A stretch of 64,000 bases of DNA from positions 49,310 through 113,309 of the forward strand of contig NZ_FRCT01000010.1 of the NCBI RefSeq assembly GCF_900143025.1, written 5' to 3'. Below, one piece after another: positions 25,297 to 34,134 of this stretch. The position numbers were made by a program, and so were the translations under genes. Within the stretch, counting starts at the first letter, position 1; each line of letters begins with the position of its first letter. Under the pieces are notes generated by a model. It was not told the DNA's origin. It searched no databases and was given only the letters and a program-made list of their open reading frames with translations. The DNA is from Ruminococcus flavefaciens (GTDB lineage: Bacteria; Bacillota; Clostridia; Oscillospirales; Ruminococcaceae).

Positions 25297-26478
25297 TCAG
25301 TGGTGGAAAAGACGTATTCCTGTGAATGCCATTGCGATATTGTACTTGTTGCAGGTCTCGATAACGTTGTCATCACGGATAGAACCGCCTGGCTCTGCGA
25401 TGTACTCAACGCCTGACTTCTTAGCGCGTTCGATGTTGTCACCGAATGGGAAGAAAGCGTCCGAACCGAGGCATACGCCTGTATTCTTAGCAAGCCATGC
25501 TTTCTTTTCTTCTCTTGTGAATACGGCAGGCTTTACCTTGAAGATACGCTGCCACTCGCCCTCACGGAGAACGTCCTCGTACTCATCGCCGATATATACA
25601 TCGATAGCATTGTCGCGGTCTGCACGGCGGATATCATCAACGAACTGGAGTCCCATTACCTGTGGGGACTGTCTCAGCCACCAGTTGTCAGCCTTCTGAC
25701 CTGCAAGTCTTGTGCAGTGGATACGTGACTGCTGTCCTGCGCCGATACCGATAGCCTGTCCGTCCTTTACGTAGCAGACTGAATTTGACTGTGTATATTT
25801 AAGAGTGATAAGTGAGATAAGGAGGTCGTCCTTCTTGTCGTCTGGGATATCCTTGTTATCTGTAACTACATTAGCGAGGAGCTCGCGGTTGATGTCCAGC
25901 TCGTTGCGTCCCTGCTCGAAGGATACGCCGTATACCTGCTTTGTTTCGATAGGAGCAGGCTTGTAGTTCTCGTTCATTTTGAGTATGCAGTATGTACCTT
26001 TTCTCTTGGACTTGAGTATCTCAAGTGCCTCAGGCTCGTAATCAGGAGCAATAACGCCGTCCGATACCTCACGCTGTATCATCTTTGCTGTGCAAACGTC
26101 TACCTTGTCTGAAAGAGCAATGAAATCGCCGTAAGAGGACATTCTGTCAGCACCTCTTGCTCTTGCGTAAGCACTTGCAAGAGGAGTAAGCTCGCCGAGA
26201 TCGTCTACCCAGTAGATCTTCTTAAGATCGTCTGAGAGAGGTCTGCCGATAGCAGCGCCTGCGGGAGATACGTGCTTGAAGGAAGTTGCTGCGCACATAC
26301 CTGTAGCTGCTTTGAGTTCTTTAACGAGCTGCCAGCCGTTGAAAGCGTCAAGAAGGTTTATATAGCCGGGCTTTCCGCAGAGTACCTCGATAGGGAGCTC
26401 GCTGCCGTCTGCCATATAGACTCTTGAAGGCTTCTGATTTGGGTTACAGCCGTATTTTAACTGCATTTCATTTGACAT
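25297..26478 (-). CDS. purH: Stand-alone AICAR formyltransferase (PurH transformylase part)
   Basis: A 393-residue enzyme that transfers a formyl group from 10-formyltetrahydrofolate to AICAR, the penultimate step to IMP. Motifs are MQLKYGCNPNQ at the start, ATSFKHVSPAGAA near residue 64, TQSNSVCYVKDGQAIGIGAGQQSR near 230, and a terminal GIRLFHH. It lacks the N-terminal IMP cyclohydrolase domain of bifunctional PurH (about 520 residues). The missing activity is supplied by the PurO-type gene at 28518-29231 on the same strand. SD GGAGGAC precedes the ATG. Confidence 0.93.
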   Translation of the reverse strand: MSNEMQLKYGCNPNQKPSRVYMADGSELPIEVLCGKPGYINLLDAFNGWQLVKELKAATGMCAATSFKHVSPAGAAIGRPLSDDLKKIYWVDDLGELTPLASAYARARGADRMSSYGDFIALSDKVDVCTAKMIQREVSDGVIAPDYEPEALEILKSKRKGTYCILKMNENYKPAPIETKQVYGVSFEQGRNELDINRELLANVVTDNKDIPDDKKDDLLISLITLKYTQSNSVCYVKDGQAIGIGAGQQSRIHCTRLAGQKADNWWLRQSPQVMGLQFVDDIRRADRDNAIDVYIGDEYEDVLREGEWQRIFKVKPAVFTREEKKAWLAKNTGVCLGSDAFFPFGDNIERAKKSGVEYIAEPGGSIRDDNVIETCNKYNIAMAFTGIRLFHH

Positions 26479-26580
26479 GGTTAATGTCCTCCTTATATTA
26501 ATTCATAATTAATAATGCTTTATGTATAATTATTCAGCCGCTCATGGGCTTATTAGTGCCATTTCAGATAAATTGACATA

Positions 26581-27093
26581 TCATGATTCAAAAATAGCGC
26601 ATATAATAGCTGAAAGGAAAGCTGCTCCGCATTGGATAACCATACCGATACCGAATACTTTCAGAAAGTTTCCTTTTTTAGGTGTATTTTCATCAATAGG
26701 CTTCGGGCAGTCTCCGCACCTCAGGATAGAAACAATGAGGAGAGCGGCTAAAGATGCCAGTATGAGCATAACTCCACAGGCAATGAGGGCGCCTTCTTCG
26801 CTATCGCTGAATGCTGCGCATAAAAATCCGATAAAGGTCATTATGCCGGTGATTATATACATTCTGTTGCGCTTTTTCTCCCAGACAGCAAGCTTCTGCT
26901 TGTACTGCTTATCGTCATTGATACGCTGGTCAAGGTCGCTGACCTTGTCACGCAGTCCAATTACTTCTGCTTCTGCCTTTGCATCATCGAAGCATACTTC
27001 GCTGCCGCAGTATGGGCAGACTCCGAAGTATTCGTCCTTTTTGCGCTCAACTGCTGCACCGCAGTGAGGACAGTCTATTTTGATTATGTCCAT
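26581..27093 (-). CDS. Zinc-ribbon membrane protein
   Basis: A 170-residue protein. The N-terminus is a rubredoxin-like zinc ribbon (CPHCGAA...CPYCGSE, about 8-30), then a coiled-coil segment (about 40-73) and three hydrophobic segments (about 79-96, 102-122 and 146-166). No family name is certain; many gut Firmicutes proteins combine a zinc ribbon with a membrane tail. It lies between the HAD gene and purH on the same strand. SD is weak. Confidence 0.6.
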   Translation of the reverse strand: MDIIKIDCPHCGAAVERKKDEYFGVCPYCGSEVCFDDAKAEAEVIGLRDKVSDLDQRINDDKQYKQKLAVWEKKRNRMYIITGIMTFIGFLCAAFSDSEEGALIACGVMLILASLAALLIVSILRCGDCPKPIDENTPKKGNFLKVFGIGMVIQCGAAFLSAIICAIFES

Positions 27094-27136
27094 TTTATCA
27101 CTTTTCCCCTGTTATAAGCCAATATATGCGGCTCTG

Positions 27137-27607
27137 TCATTTATTCTGATTTCTTCTTATACGCCGGAGTTCCTTGCGGATATTGTCAGACCAGTCCGTA
27201 TCATCATTGGTGATATGATAAACTCTGAAACCGTATGCGATACCGTTTTCGTATACCGATCTTTCATCGTCCACATGGAGGTCAATGCGGTACACAGAGG
27301 GATATTTTGACGGAAAATTTGCTCGTCCACGTGCCACCTCTGCCTCGTGACGCTTGGCGTTTACAATACTGTCAATCCTTATGCCGTAGTGCTTGAAAAT
27401 ACCGCGGATATATCTGTCTGTCCTGTTGGAGGTGGTATATATCCAAAGCTCGGTATCGGAATTGTTTATCTCCGTAAGAAGCTCCACAGCACCCTTTCTG
27501 AGCTTGTCCTTGTATATCTTGTTATACGGGAATTTCAGCTCGGGCTCTGTGGGGACCTCCGCAGGATTAACGAAAAGAGTTTCATCAAGATCAAAGGATA
27601 TTTTCAT
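27137..27607 (-). CDS. HAD-superfamily phosphatase-like protein
   Basis: A 156-residue protein with HAD motif I as SFDLDETLF (nucleophile Asp6, acid Asp8), motif II as IYTTSNR, a basic residue in NAKRHEAE, and motif IV as HVDDERS. The compact size and lack of a large cap suggest a small-cap HAD hydrolase. The substrate cannot be inferred. No Shine-Dalgarno is visible before the ATG at 27607, 15 bases after the SUKH gene, so translation is probably coupled. Confidence 0.7.
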   Translation of the reverse strand: MKISFDLDETLFVNPAEVPTEPELKFPYNKIYKDKLRKGAVELLTEINNSDTELWIYTTSNRTDRYIRGIFKHYGIRIDSIVNAKRHEAEVARGRANFPSKYPSVYRIDLHVDDERSVYENGIAYGFRVYHITNDDTDWSDNIRKELRRIRRNQNK

Positions 27608-27622
27608 GGTTTTAAATAAAAG

Positions 27623-28516
27623 TCAATCGCTGATATCAAAGCGTTCCCTGTAGGAATCGATCTTGAAGTCAAGGTTATATTCAAGAGAATCTTCTCCGTC
27701 CGAGATCTCATATTCCTCAGAAAGCTCCAGAGCTTTACCTGTTGTTACGCTTCCGATAAGGAAGTCACAGCAGCCTGTGAGCGATGCAAGGAAAACATAT
27801 TTCTCGCCTTCGTATTCTTCGTACCATGTGTCGGCTTTTTCTGCAACTTCATCGAGGCTGTAAAGATCCCAGCCGTCGAAGAACATACCGTTTGCAAGCA
27901 GCAGCCAGTTCTTGTAGCTTTCGGGCAGTAAGATATTGTTCGTTTTTTCCCATTCGGCTATTTCTTCCTCGGAAACGGGAGGATCAATGTTGGCTTCGTT
28001 GCCTTTATTCATAAAGCTTACCACTATGTCGTAATACTCGCGGTAAGGATTGTCCTTCTGCTTTTCAAGGAGCTCATACTTCCTTTCGGAAGCTGAAAGC
28101 TGCTTTTTAAGGTATTCTTCTGCGGGAATGAGCACTTCCTGACAGAAATCGTTTATCAGGTCGTACTTATATCTTTCACGCTCAATGAAGAAATCGCCGT
28201 TCTGATGATCGTAGTAAAGGCAGCAGCCTCTTATCCAGCCTATGCACTGACGCTTTGATGTTACGTGTCTTGCACACGTAAGCTTGTCCAGCTCGAGATA
28301 GCCTACAGTGCTGCAATGATCGACCATAAAGCCGTTGCTTACGGTAAGACATTCGCGGAAGGCTTCGGGTAGAACGATATCATTTTCATATTCGTGCTTG
28401 CTTATCTCGACACGCGATACAGGTTCATTGATCTCATAGAACCACCAGTCGGCTTTTTCGTGAAGCTGCTTTGAAAGCTCGATGATACGCGAGAAAACCT
28501 CTGTAACGGCACTCAT
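27623..28516 (-). CDS. SUKH (SMI1/KNR4) family protein with two copies of the domain
   Basis: A 297-residue protein with two SUKH-type repeats. The first carries IVLPEAFRECLTVSNGF (near residue 47), the second NILLPESYKNWLLLANGMFFDGW (near residue 190) followed by LYSLDEV. SUKH proteins often act as immunity proteins against contact-dependent or polymorphic toxins, but others are housekeeping. No toxin gene is visible nearby; it sits one base after the PurO-type gene and in front of the HAD gene, so a metabolic or stress role is equally possible. Confidence 0.75.
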   Translation of the reverse strand: MSAVTEVFSRIIELSKQLHEKADWWFYEINEPVSRVEISKHEYENDIVLPEAFRECLTVSNGFMVDHCSTVGYLELDKLTCARHVTSKRQCIGWIRGCCLYYDHQNGDFFIERERYKYDLINDFCQEVLIPAEEYLKKQLSASERKYELLEKQKDNPYREYYDIVVSFMNKGNEANIDPPVSEEEIAEWEKTNNILLPESYKNWLLLANGMFFDGWDLYSLDEVAEKADTWYEEYEGEKYVFLASLTGCCDFLIGSVTTGKALELSEEYEISDGEDSLEYNLDFKIDSYRERFDISD

Positions 28517-28517
28517 A

Positions 28518-29231
28518 TCACTTGTTCTTGTTTACTATGCGAGTCTCCTCGGTATTGTTTTCGAGATTTACGTAGCGAACGAAAAGTGATACCTTGTTGT
28601 CGGCGTTGAGGTTGTTCCAGAGCATATCTGTGAACTCATCTATATTGCCGCTGATGCCTACGAGCTTAGGTTCGCCCTCAAAGCTTGGGAGCGGATTGCC
28701 GTCGCCCATGTATGTGTGAATGAAGTGTCCCTCGCCAGCGATAGGATTTGTGTAGCTGAATGTGTATCTCTGACATGACTCAGGATTGCCGTTTGCGCTC
28801 TTGAGTATGGACATTGCGTAGTTGAAGCCTTCCTCACCGAAACGGAGTATACCTGAGATACGAGGTGTATAGTTAGGAGCGTCGTCCTCGAATTCGCGTG
28901 TGCGGAGAGACTGCTCGAAGGTGTACTGCTTGTCCATGAGCTCATAGATAGTATCAGTCTGATCGCCGTTTGTAACGATGAGCTTATTGCCGAGAACTCT
29001 TACAGGAGCGTAGATGATGAGGTGGGGATCGGTGAGCTTTGAAGGATCGAAAGCCTCTGTGCGGATACCCTTGCCGTCCTCGATGAAAACGCGGTTGCGG
29101 CTGTTTTCGCTTCTGCCCATGATGAAGTATGCTGTAACAGCGTACTTTCCGCAGTCAGATCTGCCGATTACGATACCTCTTCCGGGGTATGCGTTTGAAC
29201 TGAGTTCCTGTGCTAAATCAAGCTTTTTCAT
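28518..29231 (-). CDS. purO: IMP cyclohydrolase, PurO type
   Basis: A 237-residue protein with the PurO-family N-terminal signature YPGRGIVIGRSDCGKYAV followed by AYFIMGRSENSRNRVF and, later, NYTPRISGI. The enzyme closes the ring of FAICAR to IMP, the last step of de novo purine synthesis. It complements the stand-alone transformylase at 25297-26478, which lacks this domain. SD AAAGGAG precedes the ATG. Identification rests on remembered family motifs, supported by the split-PurH context. Confidence 0.85.
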   Translation of the reverse strand: MKKLDLAQELSSNAYPGRGIVIGRSDCGKYAVTAYFIMGRSENSRNRVFIEDGKGIRTEAFDPSKLTDPHLIIYAPVRVLGNKLIVTNGDQTDTIYELMDKQYTFEQSLRTREFEDDAPNYTPRISGILRFGEEGFNYAMSILKSANGNPESCQRYTFSYTNPIAGEGHFIHTYMGDGNPLPSFEGEPKLVGISGNIDEFTDMLWNNLNADNKVSLFVRYVNLENNTEETRIVNKNK

Positions 29232-29260
29232 AATAATTGCTCCTTTCGGATAATGGTTTA

Positions 29261-29827
29261 TCAGTATCTTAATATAAGTGTGAGTATGAAGTCTGTGACA
29301 ACTCCCACCAGCACGACAAGCGTGATGATGTTAAGCGTCTTTTTCTTTGGTTTTGCGAGAAACCAATCATAGAATGGCTGTACAAAGTACATGAAAAGCA
29401 GTCCGCCCATTCCGAATCTAAGGGCAGGGGAGAGAGCTATTCTTGCCTGAAAATTGATCTTATAGTCCGCATAGGTCTGCCACGGCCATGAGCCTGTGAA
29501 GAATTCAAGGACATATGTACCTAAAAGTTCAACTGTAGTGGCAACTGTCATACAGCCGAAGAATATTATGAACGGACGGGCTATCTGCAAGCCGATGCCG
29601 CCTTCCTTCTTCATGAATTTACTGAAGAACAGCAGGAACAGAAGTGCTCCTACGGCGTATATCGGGCAGTACGGTCCGAACATTATTCCAAGATTTGTGA
29701 AACCCCATTTGTATACGACTACTTCGAGGAACACCTCGTAAAGCCAGCCGAGTACAGCATACATCCAGAAGCACAGAAAAAGCTTCTGGATAGTTTGTTT
29801 TTCCAATAATTCCTTTATCTTATTCAT
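29261..29827 (-). CDS. Putative ABC-transporter type IV membrane protein (CmpB-like)
   Basis: A 188-residue membrane protein with about five hydrophobic segments. The first contains FLCFWMYAVLGWLYE, the next GIMFGPYCPIYAVGALL, and later TVELLGTYVLEFFTG-SWPWQTY. These are landmarks of the family named ABC transporter type IV (PF06541), often annotated as a permease although a partner ATPase is usually not adjacent, as here. It lies 4 bases after purN. Function is uncertain. Confidence 0.75.
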   Translation of the reverse strand: MNKIKELLEKQTIQKLFLCFWMYAVLGWLYEVFLEVVVYKWGFTNLGIMFGPYCPIYAVGALLFLLFFSKFMKKEGGIGLQIARPFIIFFGCMTVATTVELLGTYVLEFFTGSWPWQTYADYKINFQARIALSPALRFGMGGLLFMYFVQPFYDWFLAKPKKKTLNIITLVVLVGVVTDFILTLILRY

Positions 29828-29831
29828 AGTT

Positions 29832-30455
29832 TTATTTTACGTAAGCCTTTCCGTCTGTTACCTCTATCCTGTCCTGACAGAAGAGAGATACAGCCTCGGG
29901 GAGTATCTTCCACTCAGCCTGTTCCATTATGCGCTTTTGGAGTGACTCGGGAGTATCACCGTTTTCTACGGGGACAGCCTTCTGTATTATTATCGGTCCG
30001 CCGTCACACTCCTCGGTTACGAAATGTACTGTTGCGCCTGAAAGCTTCACTCCTGCCGCAAGAGCAGCCTCATGGACGTGAAGTCCGTAGAAGCCCTTTC
30101 CGCAGAAGCTTGGTATCAGTGCAGGGTGGACGTTCATCATCTTGTATGGGAACGCCTTTACTACCTGCTCGTCGAGTATGGTCATGAATCCCGCATATAC
30201 CACAAGGTCTGCCTTTTCCTCGATGAGAGCATCTGTAACTGCCTTGGTGTAGGACGCTATATCAGCGTACTCCTTTCGTGGTATAACGCGGCTTTTTATG
30301 CCGTTCTGCGCCGCCCTTTCAAGAGCGTATACGCCCTCCTTAGAGGCTATCACGCAGGTTATTTTTCCGCCCTTGATGATGCCTGATTTTTCGGCATCAA
30401 TAAGTGCCTGTAAATTTGTGCCGCCGCCTGAAACGAGAACGACTATATTTTTCAT
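29832..30455 (-). CDS. purN: Phosphoribosylglycinamide formyltransferase
   Basis: A 207-residue folate-dependent enzyme formylating GAR to FGAR, the third step of purine synthesis. Motifs are IVVLVSGGGTNLQALI at the N-terminus, YAGFMTIL near residue 90, MNVHPALIPSF with catalytic Asn and His near 107, and EECDGGPII with catalytic Asp near 145. Length is normal. SD AAAGGAGG lies upstream. Its immediate upstream neighbour is the unrelated expansin gene. Confidence 0.96.
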   Translation of the reverse strand: MKNIVVLVSGGGTNLQALIDAEKSGIIKGGKITCVIASKEGVYALERAAQNGIKSRVIPRKEYADIASYTKAVTDALIEEKADLVVYAGFMTILDEQVVKAFPYKMMNVHPALIPSFCGKGFYGLHVHEAALAAGVKLSGATVHFVTEECDGGPIIIQKAVPVENGDTPESLQKRIMEQAEWKILPEAVSLFCQDRIEVTDGKAYVK

Positions 30456-30536
30456 GTTTTTTCCTCCTTTGAGGCTTTTAATGATATTATTTTATGCAAT
30501 AGTAAAATTTATAATGCCGGGGGCAGGTTGTCCGAA

Positions 30537-31424
30537 TTACTCGGGGAACTGAACGTGTCCCTGTATTATTTCGGTATCGTCATAGGACAGGGGGATATCC
30601 TTGTCAATTACCACCTGACCGTATATATCGGTTATGCGGAAGGTGAACGGACCTTTTCCCATATCTCTTGACTCGAAATAATTGTACGGACGGCGGGGGA
30701 TCTCCACGAAATTGCCGTCTGCGTCAAGGTATTCCAGCTTTGTTATGGGGTAGCGGTGATTGCGCACCTGAACTCCGCACCAGAATTCCGTGCTGCCCTC
30801 TTTGTATTTGAATGAGATAGGAGCTGTTGCTGCGGTATCAAGGGGGATTATCTTCCAGCTAACGGGAACTCTGCCCTTCTCAACGGGAGCGATGAGGGGG
30901 AAAGCGTCCGTATAGAGGTCAAGATCGCCCTTTTTACCCTCAGGGAGCTCATCTGTTACCAGCATCTTTATAGTGCCAAGCTCGCCTGTTACTTCAAGGT
31001 ATGCGCCTGCAAGCTGAGCCTCGTTGTAATCCGAATGGTTCATGGCAACTATCCAGTAATCGTGGGAAACAGGGTCGAGCATAGCATGACCGCCTGTGTA
31101 TCCGCCGCCGTAGAAGGTTCCCTCACCTGTATGTACAGTGCCCTTTGGTTCAAGGATACAGTCCTCGTCGATAGGGTTGGTCTGCACCTCGAATTCAGTG
31201 GGAGTCTTGCCGTTGACACCAAGCAGGAACTTCTGAAGAGCGTTTATCTCAGCTCTTGATATCTCGGTATTTTTTCTTGCGGTTATCATATCGAAGCAGT
31301 CAACAACACCATCGGAATTGTAGTCCATATCGATCTGAGAAGCCGCTCCGCCATTTATAGGAGAAGCTGTCATTGCCGCACCAAGCAGCAATGCAGCCAA
31401 TATAATTCGTTTTTTCATAAACAT
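30537..31424 (-). CDS. Dockerin-bearing bacterial expansin (EXLX1-like)
   Basis: A secreted protein of about 295 residues. A signal peptide (MKKRIILAALLLGAAMTA) is followed by a compact dockerin-like module with one calcium loop (DMDYNSDGVVDCFDM) and a short second helix (RAEINALQKFLLG), then a double-psi beta-barrel expansin domain (GEGTFYGGGYTGGHAM ... MLVTDELPEGKKGDLDL) and the CBM63-like second domain (KEGSTEFWCGVQVRNHRYP). Expansins loosen cellulose without hydrolysis. The dockerin would place it on a cellulosome. Start 31424 or 31418 are both possible. It interrupts the pur gene order between purM and purN and seems to have its own promoter. Confidence 0.88.
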   Translation of the reverse strand: MFMKKRIILAALLLGAAMTASPINGGAASQIDMDYNSDGVVDCFDMITARKNTEISRAEINALQKFLLGVNGKTPTEFEVQTNPIDEDCILEPKGTVHTGEGTFYGGGYTGGHAMLDPVSHDYWIVAMNHSDYNEAQLAGAYLEVTGELGTIKMLVTDELPEGKKGDLDLYTDAFPLIAPVEKGRVPVSWKIIPLDTAATAPISFKYKEGSTEFWCGVQVRNHRYPITKLEYLDADGNFVEIPRRPYNYFESRDMGKGPFTFRITDIYGQVVIDKDIPLSYDDTEIIQGHVQFPE

Positions 31425-31465
31425 CACGACCTTATAAAATTTCCAAATCCCATATCCCATTTGTC

Positions 31466-31494
31466 ATTGTCTGAGCTTTTTTTCAATCAGTCAA
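31466..31494 (-). promoter_or_regulatory. Possible promoter of the expansin gene
   Basis: Minus strand TTGACT (31489-31494) and GACAAT (31466-31471) with a 17-base spacer. The -10 box is weak. Confidence 0.4.
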
Positions 31495-31557
31495 GTAATT
31501 ATGAATTCGGATATTTTTGCGGTTAATGTTATGAAGTATGCTTTAATAAATGCTGTA

Positions 31558-32595
31558 TCAGCAGATGATAACGCCTTCCTCTGACTCAACAAGCTCGCCG
31601 AGTACATAAGCGTCCTCGCCTGCTGCCTTGATAGCTGCGATAGCCTTATCTGCATCGTTTTTGTCAACTGATACTATCATACCTACGCCCATGTTGAAGG
31701 TATTGAACATATCTCTCTCGGGGATATCGCCTGTTCTCTGGATAAGATCGAATATAGGAAGTACCTGTACGGCGTTTCTTTCGATCTTTGCAGCAAGGTT
31801 CTTTGGGAGAGAACGTGGGATATTCTCATAGAAGCCGCCGCCTGTGATATGTGAGATAGATTTTACCTTAACAGCGTCAAGAAGGCTCATTACAGCCTTT
31901 ACATAGATGCGTGTAGGAGTGAGAAGACACTCGCCGAGAGTAGTACCCAGATCATCAAAATGCATATTGAGGTTCTGCTCGTTTACATCGAATACTCTTC
32001 TTACCAGTGAGAAGCCGTTTGAGTGAATACCGCTTGACTTGATAGCGATGAGCACATCGCCTGCCTTCTGAGTATCGGGCTGGAGGAGCTTGTCCTTGTC
32101 AACAACACCTACTGAGAAGCCTGCAAGGTCGTATTCGTCCTCAGGCATGAGACCCGGGTGCTCGGCTGTCTCGCCGCCGATAAGAGCACATTCTGCCTGA
32201 ACGCAGCCCTCAGCAACACCTGAAACGATAGTTGCTATCTTTTCGGGGAAGTTCTTGCCGCAGGCAATATAATCAAGGAAGAACTGTGGCTTTGCACCGC
32301 AGCAGATGATATCGTTTACGCACATGGCAACGCAGTCGATACCTACAGTATCATGCTTGTCCATGATGAAAGCGAGCTTTATCTTAGTGCCTACGCCGTC
32401 TGTACCCGAAACAAGTACAGGCTTGCTTATACCTGTCATATCAAGCTCGAAAAGACCGCCAAATCCGCCGATACCTGAAAGCGCACCCTTTATCATAGTA
32501 CGTGCGATATGCTCCTTCATCAGTTCAACTGACTTGTAGCCTGCGGTAACGTCAACGCCTGCTTTTTTGTAGCTTTCGGAAAAACTGTTGTTCAT
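31558..32595 (-). CDS. purM: Phosphoribosylformylglycinamidine cyclo-ligase (AIR synthetase)
   Basis: A 345-residue ATP-dependent enzyme closing the imidazole ring to give AIR. Motifs are [16 protein letters not shown] (near 37-52), [14 protein letters not shown] (near 62), [12 protein letters not shown] (near 137) and [14 protein letters not shown] (near 246). Length is standard. SD GGAGGTAAA precedes the ATG. It is separated from purF upstream by 110 bases containing a GTAGGGG-type inverted repeat (32618-32690). Confidence 0.97.
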   Translation of the reverse strand: MNNSFSESYKKAGVDVTAGYKSVELMKEHIARTMIKGALSGIGGFGGLFELDMTGISKPVLVSGTDGVGTKIKLAFIMDKHDTVGIDCVAMCVNDIICCGAKPQFFLDYIACGKNFPEKIATIVSGVAEGCVQAECALIGGETAEHPGLMPEDEYDLAGFSVGVVDKDKLLQPDTQKAGDVLIAIKSSGIHSNGFSLVRRVFDVNEQNLNMHFDDLGTTLGECLLTPTRIYVKAVMSLLDAVKVKSISHITGGGFYENIPRSLPKNLAAKIERNAVQVLPIFDLIQRTGDIPERDMFNTFNMGVGMIVSVDKNDADKAIAAIKAAGEDAYVLGELVESEEGVIIC

Positions 32596-32617
32596 TAATT
32601 TACCTCCATGAATAAAT

Positions 32618-32690
32618 GTAGGGGACAGCGTCCTCGGTGTCCCGCAAAGCTTATGTAATTTACGGGCTGTCGAGGACGCCAGCCCCTACA
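32618..32690. repeat. Inverted-repeat element between purF and purM
   Basis: TGTAGGGG...GCGTCCTCG at the left is matched by CGAGGACGC...CCCCTACA at the right: 17 of 20 terminal bases are complementary over a 73-base element. It resembles a miniature inverted-repeat element of the same family as 8561 and 61452, and would form a long hairpin in the pur mRNA. Confidence 0.8.
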
Positions 32691-32705
32691 ATCGGTTGCA
32701 ATAAA

Positions 32706-34130
32706 TTATTCTTTGCCGTTCCAGCAATATGTGCAGAGTCCGCAGGTATCAACGCCTACAGCCTTTTCAGTACCCTCAAGGGTCTGGAATTCAAGGGAAG
32801 TGAGGCGGAGTCTCTTGCAGATCTCATCTCTGAGTCTGCGGCCTCTGTCAGTAGAGGAATTGCTGTATTCCTCAATATGTTTTACGCCCACAGGTCCTTC
32901 AAATTCGTCGATTATCTGACGGGCGATAAGCTCCATTTCGGAGGTGCTGCGTGAGAAGTTGAGGTATTTGCAGCCGTACATTATAGGTGGACAGGCAGAG
33001 CGCATATGAACTTCCTTAGCACCGTGCTCATAGAGGAATTCAACTGTCTCTCTCATCTGTGTGCCTCTTACGATACTGTCGTCAACAAAGAGGAGCTTTT
33101 TGCCGTTGATAAGGTCATGGACAGGGATAAGCTTCATCTTTGCCACCTGATTTCTCATGCTCTGGTTTGTAGGCATGAAGCTTCTTGGCCATGTTGGGGT
33201 ATACTTGATGAATGGTCTTGCGAATGGTATGCCGCTTCTGTTTGCATAGCCGATAGCGTGAGGAGTACCCGAATCGGGAACGCCGCAGATATAGTCAACG
33301 TCAGGGAGCCTGCCGTTCTTGATATCGTTTTCAGCCATTATCTCACCGTTTCTGGTGCGCATTACTTCAACGTTAACGCCCTCGTAAACAGCGTTCGGAT
33401 AGCCGTAATATGTCCACAGGAAGGTGCATATCTTCATCTTTGAAGGGTCGCCCTCTGCAAGTGTCTTACATTCATCTGAGGTGATCTCGACTATCTCGCC
33501 TGCCACAAGCTCCTTATAGGTTGTATAGCCCAGCTTCTGGAAAGCGAAGGACTCTGTCGAAAGGCAGAAGCCGTCGCTTCTCTTTCCTATGATGATGGGA
33601 AGTCTGCCGAATTTATCTCTTGCAGCGATGATGCTTTCCTTTGTGAGGATAATAAGGGACATAGTACCCTCTATCTTCTCCTGAGCATAGCGGATACCCT
33701 CAACAAAGCTGTCCTTCTGTGCGATAAGAGCACCGATGAGGTCGCCTGAGTTGATATTGCCGCTGCTCATTGCCTCGAAGTTAGCGCAGCCCTTTTCGAG
33801 AAGCTCGTTAACGAGAGCATCTGCGTTGCGGATTATACCAACTGAACATACTGCATAGAGTCCGAGTTTTGAGCGGACGAGGATAGGCTGAGGGTCTGTA
33901 TCGCTGATACAGCCGATACAGAGCTTGCCTCTCATATTTACAACATCGTTTTCAAATTTTGTACGGAAAGGGGAGTTTTCGATACTGTGGATATTTCTCT
34001 GAAAGCCGTTTTCCTCTGACCATGATGTCATACCGCCTCGTCTTGTGCCGAGGTGGGAATGGTAGTCAGTTCCGAAAAATACGTCGGTAACGCAGTCGTT
34101 TTTAGAGGCTGCACCAAAAAATCCGCCCAT
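32706..34130 (-). CDS. purF: Amidophosphoribosyltransferase-like protein lacking the N-terminal Cys
   Basis: A 474-residue class II glutamine amidotransferase/phosphoribosyltransferase, first step of purine synthesis (PRPP plus glutamine to phosphoribosylamine). The PRPP site LLFVDDSIVRGTQMRE (near residue 350) and the SGIPFARPFIKY segment are intact. The N-terminus reads MGGFFGAASKNDC: Gly occupies the position of the nucleophile Cys found right after Met in canonical PurF (MCGI/V.G). The codons are ATG GGC GGA, and the start is fixed by SD GGGAGAA overlapping the end of purC. A Cys cluster CGLCTYC lies at the C-terminus, perhaps metal-binding. It lies between purC and purM, supporting a purine role, possibly ammonia-dependent. 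Confidence 0.85.
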   Translation of the reverse strand: MGGFFGAASKNDCVTDVFFGTDYHSHLGTRRGGMTSWSEENGFQRNIHSIENSPFRTKFENDVVNMRGKLCIGCISDTDPQPILVRSKLGLYAVCSVGIIRNADALVNELLEKGCANFEAMSSGNINSGDLIGALIAQKDSFVEGIRYAQEKIEGTMSLIILTKESIIAARDKFGRLPIIIGKRSDGFCLSTESFAFQKLGYTTYKELVAGEIVEITSDECKTLAEGDPSKMKICTFLWTYYGYPNAVYEGVNVEVMRTRNGEIMAENDIKNGRLPDVDYICGVPDSGTPHAIGYANRSGIPFARPFIKYTPTWPRSFMPTNQSMRNQVAKMKLIPVHDLINGKKLLFVDDSIVRGTQMRETVEFLYEHGAKEVHMRSACPPIMYGCKYLNFSRSTSEMELIARQIIDEFEGPVGVKHIEEYSNSSTDRGRRLRDEICKRLRLTSLEFQTLEGTEKAVGVDTCGLCTYCWNGKE

Positions 34131-34134
34131 ACGA

